Positions 39,342 through 52,237 of a DNA stretch of 64,000 nt are shown piece by piece; position 1 is the stretch's first letter, and every line of letters starts with the position of its first letter. The notes beneath the pieces are model-generated. The model saw only the letters and a list, made by a program, of their open reading frames with translations. It was not told the DNA's origin and did not search any database. Made by a program: the position numbers and the translations under genes. This DNA is from a bacterium A37T11 (GTDB lineage: Bacteria > Bacteroidota > Bacteroidia > Sphingobacteriales > Sphingobacteriaceae): assembly GCA_900109895.1 (NCBI GenBank), contig FOBR01000008.1, forward strand, positions 124,001 to 188,000, read 5' to 3'.

Positions 39342-41789
39342 CTACGCCCCAACATTAACCAAATCGGCAAATACACCCGCCGCGGTAACTTCTGCCCCGG
39401 CTCCTGGGCCTTTAATCACCAGCGGCCGTTCTTTGTACCGTTCTGTTTTGAACGAAATAATATTATCGCTTCCAGACAGGTTATAAAAAGGATGGCTTTC
39501 GTCAACCAATTCCAGCCCGATGGTCACCTCACCAGCTAAGAGCTTACCAATGTATCTGATAACTTTACCTTCCGCCTGTGCTTTTTCTTTCAGTTCATTG
39601 AAATAAGGATCTGCCGCTTTCAGTGTTTCATAAAACGCAGTTACACTGCCTGCTTCCAAACAGTTTTTTGGTAGAATGGCACCCAGCTTAACATCTGTGG
39701 GTTCCAGTTCATAACCGGCATCCCGTGCAAGAATGAGCATTTTGCGCATAAAATCCGTACCTCGCAGGTCGTCACGGGGGTCTGGCTCGGTATAGCCTAA
39801 TTGCTGGGCCGTGTTTACGACGTCATAAAAAGATTTATTGCCGGTAAAGTTGTTAAAAATATAGGATATGGTGCCTGAAAGTATGGCTTCAAGGCTGATA
39901 ATGCGGTCGCCGCTGGTCATGAGATCGCGTAGTACCCGCACAATAGGCAGCCCTGCACCTACGTTGGTTTCGTAATAAAAGTCAACCCCGTGCTTACGCG
40001 CGGTATCACGTAACGATCGGTACTGGCTGTAAACCGAGGAGTTGGCAATCTTGTTACAAGTAACGACCGAAATATTTGATTTAAATGCTTTTTCGTAATA
40101 CGGCACGGGTGCATGGCTAGCTGTATTGTCAACAAAAACACAATTTGGCATATTCAGTTTGACCATTTGTCCAAAAAAAGATTCAAGGTTGGCAGGGGCC
40201 CCTTCAGTACTCAGTTTGGTTTCCCAGCTTGCCAGATCAATCCCTTCTGCCTGGAGCAGCATCCTACGGCTGTTGCTGATGCCGACGATGTTGATCTGTA
40301 AGTCATTATTGTCTCGCAGAAATGCTTGCTGATTTTGTAATTGACGGAATAAGGTGCTTCCAATATTGCCAGTACCCAGGCAAAATACGTTAAGGGTTTT
40401 ATTGAGCTGGATAAAAAAGGCATCGTGTACGGCATTGAGGGCCTTCGAAAGATCGTCGTGAGAGATAATTACCGAAATGTTGTATTCAGAAGAACCTTGC
40501 GCAATGGCCCGTACGTTAATTCCGTTTCGTCCGAGTGCATGGAATAGTTTGCCAGAAATGCCAGGCGTTTGTTTCATGTTTTCGCCCACGATGGCTAATA
40601 CCGATAAGGCCTCTTCGATGACTGGTTTTTCAATTTTGCGGGCTTGAAGTTCCAATTCAAATTCCTGTTCAATTAATTGTTTGGCCCGGCCGGCATCAGT
40701 GGGATGCACCGCAAACGTGATGCTGTGCTCAGAAGAGGATTGAGTAATGAGCACCACATTGATCTGCTCACGCGCCAGCAACGTAAAAAGGCGGCCGCTG
40801 AACCCGGCTTTTCCCACCATGCCGCTGCCCGTAAGGTTTAGGATGCTGATGGATGGAATGGATGAAATGCCTTTGATGGGGAGGGCTGTATGGCCGCTAC
40901 TGTGCTGTATCCGGGTGCCTTTAAAGGCCGGGTTAAACGTGTTCAGGATGACGATGGGGATTTTTTTGAGGAATGCTGGTACCATCGTGGGAGGGTAGAT
41001 GACCTTAGCCCCGAAATAGGAAAGCTCCATAGCTTCTATATATGACAATTCGTGGAGGGAAAAGGCCTTTTTTACAATCCGCGGATCGGCGGTAAGCATT
41101 CCATCGACATCTGTCCAGATCTCGATCTGTTCAGCCTGGAGGGCTGACCCGATGAGTGCTGCCGTATAGTCGCTTCCGCCGCGACCAAGGGTCGTGATGC
41201 GGCCTTTTTCATTGGAGGCAATAAAGCCGGTCACGAAGGATACTGCATCTTTCTTTTCATAAAAAAAGTCTCTGATAAGCTGTTCTGTAAGAGCTGTATT
41301 TACAAGGGCATTTCCAAAGTTGCTATCGGTTTTAATAAATCCGGAAGCATCGGCAAATGAAACTTCCGGAAAGTACTGCGAAGCGACTTTACTAACCATA
41401 AATGCAGCGAAGCGTTCGCCATAACTTATGATGAGGTCTTTGCTTTGGTTGCTTAATTCACGCAGACTATAAACGCCTTGTAGCAATTCATCCAGTTCAT
41501 TCAAATAAATTTTTAGTTGAGTAAATACGGGGTTCTGCTGCTTTATGGGAATGAGTTTTTTAACGACTTCAAAATGATTGGATTCCAATTCCTTTAAGCC
41601 TTGAGCATAGGATTTACCAATAGCTGCATCACCTGCGAGTGTGCTAAGAAGGTTTGTAACACCAGACATGGCCGACAGGACTACAATTGGACGTTCTCCT
41701 GATTCATATCGTTGTTTCAGGATGTCGATAATAGCACTAATGCTGGTTGCCGAACCCACAGAGGTCCCCCCGAATTTTAACACATTCAT
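39342..41789 (-). CDS. thrA: bifunctional aspartate kinase/homoserine dehydrogenase I
   Basis: The protein has 815 residues. The aspartate kinase domain (1-290) carries MNVLKFGGTSVGSATSI and TTLGRGGSDYTAALIGSAL. Two ACT regulatory domains follow (about 310-460: ILNLTGSGMVGKAGFSGRLF and IVGENMKQTPGISGKLFHAL), where threonine binds in characterised homologues. The homoserine dehydrogenase domain (about 465-815) has VFCLGTGNIGSTLFRQL and ILSGTISYIFNNF. It controls entry of aspartate into threonine, methionine and isoleucine synthesis. A Thr/Ile-rich leader peptide and a terminator lie directly upstream, pointing to attenuation. Confidence 0.97.
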   Translation of the reverse strand: MNVLKFGGTSVGSATSISAIIDILKQRYESGERPIVVLSAMSGVTNLLSTLAGDAAIGKSYAQGLKELESNHFEVVKKLIPIKQQNPVFTQLKIYLNELDELLQGVYSLRELSNQSKDLIISYGERFAAFMVSKVASQYFPEVSFADASGFIKTDSNFGNALVNTALTEQLIRDFFYEKKDAVSFVTGFIASNEKGRITTLGRGGSDYTAALIGSALQAEQIEIWTDVDGMLTADPRIVKKAFSLHELSYIEAMELSYFGAKVIYPPTMVPAFLKKIPIVILNTFNPAFKGTRIQHSSGHTALPIKGISSIPSISILNLTGSGMVGKAGFSGRLFTLLAREQINVVLITQSSSEHSITFAVHPTDAGRAKQLIEQEFELELQARKIEKPVIEEALSVLAIVGENMKQTPGISGKLFHALGRNGINVRAIAQGSSEYNISVIISHDDLSKALNAVHDAFFIQLNKTLNVFCLGTGNIGSTLFRQLQNQQAFLRDNNDLQINIVGISNSRRMLLQAEGIDLASWETKLSTEGAPANLESFFGQMVKLNMPNCVFVDNTASHAPVPYYEKAFKSNISVVTCNKIANSSVYSQYRSLRDTARKHGVDFYYETNVGAGLPIVRVLRDLMTSGDRIISLEAILSGTISYIFNNFTGNKSFYDVVNTAQQLGYTEPDPRDDLRGTDFMRKMLILARDAGYELEPTDVKLGAILPKNCLEAGSVTAFYETLKAADPYFNELKEKAQAEGKVIRYIGKLLAGEVTIGLELVDESHPFYNLSGSDNIISFKTERYKERPLVIKGPGAGAEVTAAGVFADLVNVGA

Positions 41790-41811
41790 GTTTTCTTTTT
41801 TCTTTTTAAAC

Positions 41812-41846
41812 AGAAACGCCTTCCCCGGTTGGAGGAAGGCGTTTCT
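41812..41846 (-). terminator. attenuator hairpin upstream of thrA
   Basis: A perfect 13-pair stem, AGAAACGCCTTCC (41812-41824) with GGAAGGCGTTTCT (41834-41846), encloses a nine-base loop. On the minus strand it lies between the leader peptide and thrA, whose ATG is 22 bases farther on. The T-tract after it is short (TCTGTTT). The upstream GGAGG/GGCG stretch (41884-41894 complement) can pair with the CGCC/CCTCC arm and so form a competing antiterminator. Confidence 0.8.
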
Positions 41847-41875
41847 ATGATTTATGTTTTGTCGTTAACAATACA

Positions 41876-41950
41876 TCATTCATCCGCCCCCTCCCCGCAA
41901 ATGGAGGTGGTTGTGGTTGTAATGGATGTAATAGTTAATTGAACGTTCAC
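41876..41950 (-). CDS. thrL: thr operon leader peptide
   Basis: A 24-residue peptide starts at GTG 41950 and ends at TGA 41876-41878. It reads MNVQLTITSITTTTTS followed by ICGEGADE. It contains seven Thr and three Ile codons in a row of twelve, the expected sensor for threonyl- and isoleucyl-tRNA. Ribosome stalling on these codons would favour the antiterminator and allow thrABC transcription. A -7-like box (TTACTTTG on the minus strand, near 41966-41973) with a TTG 20 bases farther upstream gives a plausible promoter. The peptide is seen in the sequence; attenuation is inferred from the classical proteobacterial case. Confidence 0.8.
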   Translation of the reverse strand: MNVQLTITSITTTTTSICGEGADE

Positions 41951-42012
41951 CTTTTTTAATTTATGGCAACAAAGTAACAGCATTCTTTCTAAACTTGCAA
42001 GAAAAAAGCGTT

Positions 42013-43284
42013 TTATTTGTATAATGGATATTTGGCCATCATTTCCTTTACCTTTTTATGGATTTTGCTAAGTGCCGCAGGGTTGTCGTGCTGTATTAAG
42101 GCGCTGTCAATAAGATCTGCGATCTTTAACATTTGCTTTTCTTTCAATCCGCGTGTGCTGATGGCAGCGGTACCCAAACGAATCCCAGACGTTACAAAAG
42201 GCGATTTGTCATCAAATGGCACCATGTTCTTATTGATGGTGATGCCGGCTTCGCCTAAAGCGGCTTCTGCGGCTTTGCCACTGATGCCTTTGTTACGCAG
42301 GTCTATCAGCATAAGATGGTTGTCTGTTCCGCCAGAGATGATCTGATAGCCGCGGTCAATAAATTCCTGCGCCATAGCGGCGGCGTTTTTCTTGACCTGA
42401 AGGATGTATTTGAAATAGGAATCGCTGAGGGCTTCGCCAAAGGCGATGGCTTTTGCAGCAATGATGTGTTCAAGCGGACCACCCTGTATCCCTGGAAATA
42501 CAGCGAGATCCAGCAGTTGGGTAATGGTGCGAAGTTCACCTTTGGGGGTTTTAAGGCCCCAAGGATTTTCAAAGTCCTTGCCAACGAGGATCAGTCCTCC
42601 GCGTGGTCCACGAAGGGTTTTGTGCGTGGTAGTGGTCACTACGTGGCAATATTCAATGGGGTCATTGAGCAGGCCGCGTGCGATGAGGCCGGCTGGGTGC
42701 GAGATGTCTGCGAGCACCAAGGCTCCTACTTCATCAGCCACTTTACGGATAAATGCATAGTCCCAGTCGCGTGAATAAGCAGAGGCCCCGCAGATGATCA
42801 ATTTTGGTTTTTCGCGTTGGGCAGTTTCTTCCAGTGCCTTGTAATCGATGAGGCCGGTTTCTTTATCTACACCATAAAAATGCGATTCAAAGTATTTTCC
42901 AGAAATGTTGACGGGAGAACCGTGGGTCAGGTGCCCTCCGTGTGAAAGATCAAACCCGAGTATCTTGTCGCCTGGCTTCAGGAAGGCAAGAAATACAGCC
43001 GTATTAGCCTGCGCGCCAGAATGGGGCTGTACATTGGCCCATGAAGCATTAAATAGCTGTTTGGCACGATCAATGGCGATGGTCTCAATTTCATCGACCA
43101 CTTCGCAACCGCCATAATAGCGTTTTCCGGGCAGGCCTTCGGCATATTTGTTGGTAAGCACGGAGCCTGCAGCCTCCATGACCTGTTTGCTAACAAAATT
43201 TTCCGATGCGATGAGTTCTATTCCTTCTTCCTGGCGCTGAAGTTCCTGATCGATCAGCTTAAATATGGTTTTATCCCTTTTCAT
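42013..43284 (-). CDS. glyA: serine hydroxymethyltransferase
   Basis: The protein has 423 residues. The PLP lysine is in [20 protein letters not shown]. Other family blocks are [59 protein letters not shown] and [14 protein letters not shown]. It interconverts serine and glycine, loading tetrahydrofolate with a one-carbon unit. A TATCTTTG box on the minus strand (43305-43312) gives a short leader of about 15 bases. It is upstream of thr and functionally linked to gcvP at 49287. Confidence 0.97.
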   Translation of the reverse strand: MKRDKTIFKLIDQELQRQEEGIELIASENFVSKQVMEAAGSVLTNKYAEGLPGKRYYGGCEVVDEIETIAIDRAKQLFNASWANVQPHSGAQANTAVFLAFLKPGDKILGFDLSHGGHLTHGSPVNISGKYFESHFYGVDKETGLIDYKALEETAQREKPKLIICGASAYSRDWDYAFIRKVADEVGALVLADISHPAGLIARGLLNDPIEYCHVVTTTTHKTLRGPRGGLILVGKDFENPWGLKTPKGELRTITQLLDLAVFPGIQGGPLEHIIAAKAIAFGEALSDSYFKYILQVKKNAAAMAQEFIDRGYQIISGGTDNHLMLIDLRNKGISGKAAEAALGEAGITINKNMVPFDDKSPFVTSGIRLGTAAISTRGLKEKQMLKIADLIDSALIQHDNPAALSKIHKKVKEMMAKYPLYK

Positions 43285-43304
43285 TCAGTGTAATTACGTG
43301 GGCG

Positions 43305-43312
43305 CAAAGATA
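43305..43312 (-). promoter_or_regulatory. glyA promoter -7 element
   Basis: TATCTTTG on the minus strand matches TAnnTTTG exactly, 20 bases upstream of the glyA start codon. Confidence 0.6.
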
Positions 43313-43340
43313 GTACATCCTTATGAAATTAGCGAATGAC

Positions 43341-44090
43341 TTAGTTGGCTAATTTTTCCATGACCTTGAAATTGTTATATCCCAAACCTAATTGCAGCTC
43401 CAATAATTGCTGTTGCAGCATTTCAAGAATAGCCAAAAAGTTATAGACAAAATGGACCTTATTATCTGAAAACTTGCGGATGCTTGAAAAATCAAGTTGC
43501 TTATTGATGCTGATGAGTTGGGATATAGCCTTTTTTTGCTGTTCAATAGTATAAGGGTATTGTACTACGGTATGTTTTACCTGCTTGCTGCGATTTTCAT
43601 AGGCATTCATCATCCGCTCGTAAACGGTCATGAGCTTATACAGATCTACACTGCTAAGCTCTTCGCCGGGTTCGGCCGTTTGTGCTGCTGCCTGAAGGTC
43701 TTTGGCAATGTTTCCGCGTTTTTCGATTTTAAACCGGGCATCCTCCAGTAGTCTCAGTTGTTCGCTTATTTCTTTGAACTTTTTATATTCAATCAGTTTC
43801 TGTACCAGGTCTTTTTTAAGGTCTATTTCGTTGCCCTCGGCATCGAATTCTGGCCGTGGAAGCAGCATGCGTGCTTTAATGCGCATCAGGGTTGAAGCTA
43901 CGAAAATAAATTCGCTGGCTACTTCCATATTCAGTGCCGTCAGGTGCTGAATGTAATTTAAAAAATCATCGGTAATGCGCGCAATGGGAATGTCATGAAT
44001 GTTGAGTTCGTCGCGCTCGATGAAAAAGAGCAACAGATCAAAAGGGCCTTCAAATGACGGCAACTTTATTTCAAAACCTTCGGCATTCAT
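43341..44090 (-). CDS. scpA: segregation and condensation protein A
   Basis: The protein has 249 residues. The N-terminal signature FEIKLPSFEGPFDLLLFFIE, then INIHDIPIA-like text (LNIHDIPIARITDDFLNYI), and FIFVASTLMRIKARMLLPR are typical ScpA. The C-terminus (VHFVYNFLAILEMLQQQLLEL) is the winged helix that closes the SMC ring. It bridges the SMC head and ScpB in the condensin complex. It stands alone, divergent from dxs. A TATGTTTG box ends four bases before the ATG, so its mRNA may have no leader. Confidence 0.94.
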   Translation of the reverse strand: MNAEGFEIKLPSFEGPFDLLLFFIERDELNIHDIPIARITDDFLNYIQHLTALNMEVASEFIFVASTLMRIKARMLLPRPEFDAEGNEIDLKKDLVQKLIEYKKFKEISEQLRLLEDARFKIEKRGNIAKDLQAAAQTAEPGEELSSVDLYKLMTVYERMMNAYENRSKQVKHTVVQYPYTIEQQKKAISQLISINKQLDFSSIRKFSDNKVHFVYNFLAILEMLQQQLLELQLGLGYNNFKVMEKLAN

Positions 44091-44094
44091 GGAA

Positions 44095-44102
44095 CAAACA
44101 TA
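44095..44102 (-). promoter_or_regulatory. scpA promoter -7 element, very close to the start codon
   Basis: TATGTTTG on the minus strand matches TAnnTTTG and ends four bases upstream of ATG 44090. If it is the working promoter, transcription begins at or next to the A of the ATG. Confidence 0.55.
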
Positions 44103-44217
44103 AACAAAAAGTTCAGTTCCCTGTTAAGGAATGTAGCTGAATGCTGCCTTAGATAAATTTTTGTAGCAGGTATTAAATTTTATTCCGTAATTTGTACATT
44201 GTCTTAATCCGTAAAAA

Positions 44218-46146
44218 ATGGAGTCTGAAGCAGGAGATCTCTTAAGGAAAATTAATGATCCGTCTGATCTGAAGGGTCTTAAAATAAAGGACCTGGAGCA
44301 GGTATGCCGGGAGCTGCGGCAGTATATTATTGATGAGGTTTCGGCCAATGGGGGTCATTTTGCGGCAAGCCTGGGAGTAGTTGAGCTGACGGTGGCGTTG
44401 CATTATGTGCTGAATACTCCCTACGACCAGCTGGTGTGGGACGTGGGCCACCAAGCCTATGGCCATAAAATATTAACCGGGCGAAGGTCTGTTTTCCATA
44501 CAAACCGTATTCATGGAGGCATCAGTGGTTTCCCTAAACGCGGCGAAAGTATTTATGATACGTTTGGAGTGGGCCATTCGTCCACTTCTATTTCTGCTGC
44601 GTTGGGCATGGCGGTGGCATCTTATTATAAAGGCGAGACGGACAGGCAACACGTAGCCGTTATTGGCGATGGCGCTATGACGGCAGGCATGGCCTTTGAG
44701 GCCCTGAACCACGCTGGTATTGAAAAATCAAATTTGTTGGTGATCCTGAATGACAATTGTATGTCCATTGATCCCAATGTTGGCGCACTTAAGGAATACC
44801 TCACAAGCATTACAATTTCTAAACCTTATAACAAGTTCAGGGACGATATCGCCGCTGTGCTATCCAAAATATCTGAATTAGGGCCGGATGCTTTTGGTAT
44901 TGTTAAAAAGATTGAAAAGAGCATTAAGGGTACCCTATTAAAAAGCAGTAACTTATTTGAAGCGCTTAAATTCCGCTATTTTGGCCCGGTGGATGGGCAT
45001 GATGTAAAGCGCTTAACAGGTATATTAAAAGAGCTCAGGGATATTCCAGGCCCCAAGTTGTTACACTGTATTACCGTAAAGGGAAAGGGCTTCGCGCTGG
45101 CGGAAAAAGACCAAACTAAATGGCATGCACCTGGCTTATTTGATAAGATCACTGGGGAAATTAAGAAGTCAGTAAGTACGAAACCTATGGCTCCGAAATA
45201 CCAGGATGTTTTTGGGCATACCCTGGTAGAACTGGCGGAGATGAACACCAAAATCATGGGTATCACGCCTGCGATGCCCTCTGGGTCTTCTATGAATATT
45301 ATGATGAAGGCCATGCCCAATCGTGCCTTTGACGTCGGTATTGCGGAACAGCATGCGGTGACGTTTTCGGCTGGTCTTGCTACGCAAGGGTTGGTGCCTT
45401 TTTGCAATATTTACTCTAGTTTTATGCAGCGGGCCTATGACCAGGTGATCCATGATGTAGCGATCCAAAATCTGAATGTGGTATTTTGCTTGGACAGGGC
45501 TGGCATAGCAGGTGCTGATGGTCCTACACACCATGGGGCCTACGACCTTGCTTTTATGCGGTGTATACCTAATATCACGGTGTCAGCTCCGATGAACGAG
45601 GAGGAGTTGCGCAACCTAATGTACACAGCGCAGCTCGAAAATAAAGGTCCTTTCGTGATTCGCTATCCCCGCGGTTCTGGCGTAATGCCCGACTGGAAAA
45701 GGCCATTTAAGGCTTTGGATGTGGGCAAAGGCCGTAAGATTTGTGATGGGGAGGAAGTGGCCGTACTGAGTATAGGCCATATCGGTAATGAGGTGGTCAA
45801 AGCTTGCCTGCAGCTGAATGAGGAAGGTATTTTTCCTGCCCACTACGACCTTCGTTTCGTAAAACCACTGGATGAGGCTTTGCTGCACGAGGTGTTTTCC
45901 AGTTTTAAGGAGGTTATTACAGTTGAAGATGGATGCCTGCTGGGCGGCATGGGCAGCGCGGTGCTTGAATTTATGGCTAACAACAGCTATCAGGCACACG
46001 TGACGCGCCTGGGTATACCAGATGTGGTGGTGGAGCATGGCGAACAGCAGGAACTCTGGGCTGAGTGTGGCTATGATGCGATTGCCATAGCAAATACCGT
46101 GAGGCTTGGGGCTACCATCCGCAAAACAAATTCCATCGCAGGGTAG
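44218..46146 (+). CDS. dxs: 1-deoxy-D-xylulose-5-phosphate synthase
   Basis: The protein has 642 residues. The thiamine-diphosphate half is seen in LVWDVGHQAYGHKILTGRR, VGHSSTSISAALGMAVAS and IGDGAMTAGMAFEALNHAG with NDNCMSIDPNVG. The transketolase middle and C-terminal domains follow (FDVGIAEQHAVTFSAGLATQ, DRAGIAGADGPTHHGAYDLA, IRYPRGSG). It condenses pyruvate and glyceraldehyde 3-phosphate, the first step of MEP isoprenoid synthesis. It is followed 47 bp later by aspS, which has its own promoter. Confidence 0.97.
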   Translation: MESEAGDLLRKINDPSDLKGLKIKDLEQVCRELRQYIIDEVSANGGHFAASLGVVELTVALHYVLNTPYDQLVWDVGHQAYGHKILTGRRSVFHTNRIHGGISGFPKRGESIYDTFGVGHSSTSISAALGMAVASYYKGETDRQHVAVIGDGAMTAGMAFEALNHAGIEKSNLLVILNDNCMSIDPNVGALKEYLTSITISKPYNKFRDDIAAVLSKISELGPDAFGIVKKIEKSIKGTLLKSSNLFEALKFRYFGPVDGHDVKRLTGILKELRDIPGPKLLHCITVKGKGFALAEKDQTKWHAPGLFDKITGEIKKSVSTKPMAPKYQDVFGHTLVELAEMNTKIMGITPAMPSGSSMNIMMKAMPNRAFDVGIAEQHAVTFSAGLATQGLVPFCNIYSSFMQRAYDQVIHDVAIQNLNVVFCLDRAGIAGADGPTHHGAYDLAFMRCIPNITVSAPMNEEELRNLMYTAQLENKGPFVIRYPRGSGVMPDWKRPFKALDVGKGRKICDGEEVAVLSIGHIGNEVVKACLQLNEEGIFPAHYDLRFVKPLDEALLHEVFSSFKEVITVEDGCLLGGMGSAVLEFMANNSYQAHVTRLGIPDVVVEHGEQQELWAECGYDAIAIANTVRLGATIRKTNSIAG

Positions 46147-46166
46147 CCGGTTCTTAAATAAATCGG

Positions 46167-46174
46167 TACTTTTG
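46167..46174 (+). promoter_or_regulatory. aspS promoter -7 element
   Basis: TACTTTTG matches TAnnTTTG, 19 bases upstream of the aspS start codon. It gives aspS a promoter independent of dxs. Confidence 0.55.
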
Positions 46175-46193
46175 CCCACTAAATTGAATTTTC

Positions 46194-47939
46194 ATGCACA
46201 GGACACATACATGCGGTGAGCTTAGGCTGGCGGATATTGGAAAAGAAGTAATTTTAAGCGGTTGGGTACAAAAATCCCGGGATTTGGGAAAAATGACCTT
46301 TATAGATGTTCGCGACCGCTATGGAATTACTCAGCTGGCTTTGGATACCGGCGATGACGAATCGTTGCGCGTACAAGCGCGTGAGCTTGGACGTGAATTT
46401 GTGATCAAAGCAAGCGGCGTGGTCATTGAACGTTCCAATAAGAATGCAAAAATACCTACCGGCGATATTGAGATTAGCGTTAAAAAGCTGGAAATACTCA
46501 ATGAGGCCAAGCTTCCTCCTTTTTTGATTGAAGACGAAACAGACGGCGGTGAAGACCTCCGCATGCGGTACCGATACCTTGACCTTCGGCGCAACCCTAT
46601 AAGAAATGGTTTGATTCTTAGGCACCGGATTTCGCAAATCGTACGTAATTATTTGAGTAATGCTGGTTTTTTGGAAGTAGAGACCCCGGTATTAATAAAA
46701 TCTACGCCGGAGGGTGCGCGCGATTTTGTGGTTCCAAGCCGGATGAACCCGGGTGAATTCTATGCCCTGCCACAATCTCCGCAAACTTTTAAACAGTTGT
46801 TGATGGTATCGGGCTTTGACCGCTATTTTCAACTGGTAAAGTGTTTTAGGGACGAAGATCTTCGGGCCGATCGCCAACCTGAGTTTACGCAAATAGACTG
46901 TGAAATGGCTTTTGTGGAACAGGAAGATATACTGAATGTGTTTGAAGGCCTGGTGAAGGACCTTTTTAAGGAGGTAAAAGGCATTGACTTCCCCGAATTT
47001 CCGCGGATGGATTATGCGACAGCGATGCGTCTGTATGGCTCAGACAAGCCGGATATTCGGTTTGGCATGCAGTTTAAAGAACTGAATGACGTGTTAAAAG
47101 GGGCGGGCTTCCCGGTATTTGACCAGGCTGAGCTGGTGGTAGGCATTAAAGCTGAAGGATGCGCCTCCTATACACGCAAGCAACTGGATGAGCTGACAGA
47201 TTTTGTAAAGCGGCCGCAGATTGGGGCTACGGGCCTGGTATACCTGCGGGTAAACGAGGATGGGACCTTAAAATCGTCAGTAGATAAGTTTTACGGGGAA
47301 GAACAGCTAAAGAACTGGGCAGGGGCTTTTGATGCCCAACCTGGCGATTTGGTGCTGGTGATGGCCGGAAGCGCTGAAAAAACACGAAAGCAATTGAATG
47401 AGTTACGGCTTGAGATAGGTTCAAGGCTTGGCCTGCGCGATAAAAAAACGTTTGCCCCCCTATGGGTAGTTGATTTTCCATTATTGGAATGGGATGAACA
47501 TAGCGGCCGTTACCATGCTATGCACCACCCATTCACTTCTCCAAAACCAGAAGATATAGCCTTGCTGGATACTAAACCGGGAGAGGTACGGGCAAATGCC
47601 TATGACTTGGTGATCAATGGTACGGAAGTTGGCGGCGGTTCCATCCGGATTCATGACCGGGAATTACAGGCTTCCATGTTTCGGTTACTTGGTTTTAATG
47701 CTGAGGAAGCCCAAAAACAGTTTGGTTTTCTCATGGAGGCCTTTACTTACGGGGCTCCTCCGCATGGAGGCATTGCGTTTGGGCTTGACCGGCTGGTATC
47801 TATCATTGCCGGGCTTGATAGTATCCGTGACATTATCGCTTTTCCAAAAAATAATTCGGGCAGGGATGTGATGATCGATGCCCCATCTGCTATTAGTGCT
47901 GAGCAACTGAAAGAGTTAAACCTTTCTGTATCATTTTGA
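46194..47939 (+). CDS. aspS: aspartate--tRNA ligase
   Basis: The protein has 581 residues, the bacterial-type length. The N-terminal OB-fold recognises the anticodon ([35 protein letters not shown]). Class II motif 2 is [20 protein letters not shown]. The bacterial GAD insertion domain lies in the middle (about 280-400). Motif 3 is [27 protein letters not shown] context and the FIEVETPVL-like motif 1 ([20 protein letters not shown]) complete the set. It charges tRNA-Asp in the cytoplasm. Confidence 0.98.
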   Translation: MHRTHTCGELRLADIGKEVILSGWVQKSRDLGKMTFIDVRDRYGITQLALDTGDDESLRVQARELGREFVIKASGVVIERSNKNAKIPTGDIEISVKKLEILNEAKLPPFLIEDETDGGEDLRMRYRYLDLRRNPIRNGLILRHRISQIVRNYLSNAGFLEVETPVLIKSTPEGARDFVVPSRMNPGEFYALPQSPQTFKQLLMVSGFDRYFQLVKCFRDEDLRADRQPEFTQIDCEMAFVEQEDILNVFEGLVKDLFKEVKGIDFPEFPRMDYATAMRLYGSDKPDIRFGMQFKELNDVLKGAGFPVFDQAELVVGIKAEGCASYTRKQLDELTDFVKRPQIGATGLVYLRVNEDGTLKSSVDKFYGEEQLKNWAGAFDAQPGDLVLVMAGSAEKTRKQLNELRLEIGSRLGLRDKKTFAPLWVVDFPLLEWDEHSGRYHAMHHPFTSPKPEDIALLDTKPGEVRANAYDLVINGTEVGGGSIRIHDRELQASMFRLLGFNAEEAQKQFGFLMEAFTYGAPPHGGIAFGLDRLVSIIAGLDSIRDIIAFPKNNSGRDVMIDAPSAISAEQLKELNLSVSF

Positions 47940-47950
47940 CGTAGATAACT

Positions 47951-47958
47951 TATCTTTG
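47951..47958 (+). promoter_or_regulatory. promoter -7 element directly before the start codon at 47963
   Basis: TATCTTTG matches TAnnTTTG and ends four bases before ATG 47963, which would give a leaderless transcript. Confidence 0.55.
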
Positions 47959-47962
47959 CCAC

Positions 47963-49273
47963 ATGGCGAGAGAAATTTACGAAACGAAGCGAAAAGCGCT
48001 AAATATCAACCTTAGCGAAGAAATATACGGTACTTTTGCTGAAATAGGTGCGGGCCAGGAGGTGGCCCGCAATTTTTTTAATGCGGGGGCTGCTTCAGGC
48101 ACCATTGCCAAAACCATGAGTGCATATGATATGGCCTTTAGTGATGCAATCTATGGCGTGGAAGAGTCTGGGCGGTATGTGAGCCGTTCACGCGTCAAGA
48201 AGATGCTGGCGCACGAATTTTCTTTATTAAGTGAACGGCTTACGGGTGCTAAGTATGAGCGGAGGCGGTTTTTTGCTTTTGCCAATACGGTAACCACGCT
48301 CAATTTCAGCAAAACGAATGAACCGCATGGATGGATGGGCATCCGCTTCCAGGCAGAAGTGGGTGGCCCTGTAAATGACATTATTTTCCATGTGCGTTTG
48401 TTAGACAGCGATAGTGCGTTGCAGCAAAAAGTGTTAGGGATATTGGGCGTCAACCTGGTCTTTGCGGCTTCTTTTTATCGGGATGATGTACAAACGATGA
48501 TTGAGTCGCTCGCAGATAACCTGGGTGTAGGGTCGGTCCAGATCGACGTGGTGAAGGTTTATGGACCTGCTTTTGAACACGTGAACGAGCGCTTGATCAA
48601 TCTTTACCTGATAGCCCGCGGGTTTTCTAGTGCGGCTATCTTTGATGCCCGGGGCAAAGCGATGCAGGCGAAGGATTTTCTGTATAAGAAGAACATTATG
48701 ATCTTGCGGACGAAATACCGGCAAAAATCAAATCCGAATTTCGACCTGTTTAATCTGGCTGTGGAACAATTTAAAAAGAATGTTCACAGTGATAACAGTG
48801 ATTTGGTGGTCATGATTGAAGTGCTGATGAGTAATGTGCTGGATGACCACCCAAAACTCAGTAATGATGACCTGGACGAGTTTGCACAGCGAGCGGAAGA
48901 GTTATGTAAAACCGGAAACCATGTGATTGTGTCCAATTTTACCCGCAACAATCAGCTGGCAGAATTTTTATCACAGTTTAAACCCAAAAACGTGGGCATC
49001 TCGTCCAATATCGCCAACCTGCGGCGCATTTTTGATGCCCAATACTATACGCAAAACTATACCGACGAATTACTGGCGTATACCAGCGGATTGTTTAGCA
49101 AGCATGTTAAGTTGTATGCTTATCCTTACCTGGATAAAGATGACAACCAAATCATCACAGCCGCAAACATGCCCGTTTCAGAAGAAGCAAAACCCCTATT
49201 TGACTTTTTAGTTAAAAACAAATACATCATCGACATCGAAAATTACGATGAAAAATACGTAAAAACGGTGTAA
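47963..49273 (+). CDS. conserved Bacteroidota protein of unknown function
   Basis: The protein has 436 residues and no signal peptide or membrane helix. It opens REIYETKRKALNINLSEEIY, then GTFAEIGAGQEVARNFFNAG and AASGTIAKTMSAYDMAFSDA. Later blocks include GWMGIRFQAEVGGPVNDIIF, LQQKVLGILGVNLVFAASFY and KDFLYKKNIMILRTKYR. I recognise this as a widely conserved cytoplasmic family in Bacteroidota. Database names such as "TonB-dependent receptor" or "nicotinate-nucleotide adenylyltransferase" that I recall for it do not fit the sequence. The strong GTFAEIGAGQEVAR block suggests a nucleotide or cofactor site. It lies after aspS and is convergent with gcvP. Confidence 0.75.
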   Translation: MAREIYETKRKALNINLSEEIYGTFAEIGAGQEVARNFFNAGAASGTIAKTMSAYDMAFSDAIYGVEESGRYVSRSRVKKMLAHEFSLLSERLTGAKYERRRFFAFANTVTTLNFSKTNEPHGWMGIRFQAEVGGPVNDIIFHVRLLDSDSALQQKVLGILGVNLVFAASFYRDDVQTMIESLADNLGVGSVQIDVVKVYGPAFEHVNERLINLYLIARGFSSAAIFDARGKAMQAKDFLYKKNIMILRTKYRQKSNPNFDLFNLAVEQFKKNVHSDNSDLVVMIEVLMSNVLDDHPKLSNDDLDEFAQRAEELCKTGNHVIVSNFTRNNQLAEFLSQFKPKNVGISSNIANLRRIFDAQYYTQNYTDELLAYTSGLFSKHVKLYAYPYLDKDDNQIITAANMPVSEEAKPLFDFLVKNKYIIDIENYDEKYVKTV

Positions 49274-49286
49274 TTACTTTTTCCTT

Positions 49287-52172
<2,886 letters not shown>

Positions 52173-52237
52173 GAAGTTATAAAATGTTAACTTATATTTG
52201 TATGAGGGTGTATTATATCTGACCTTTACGATGAGTG

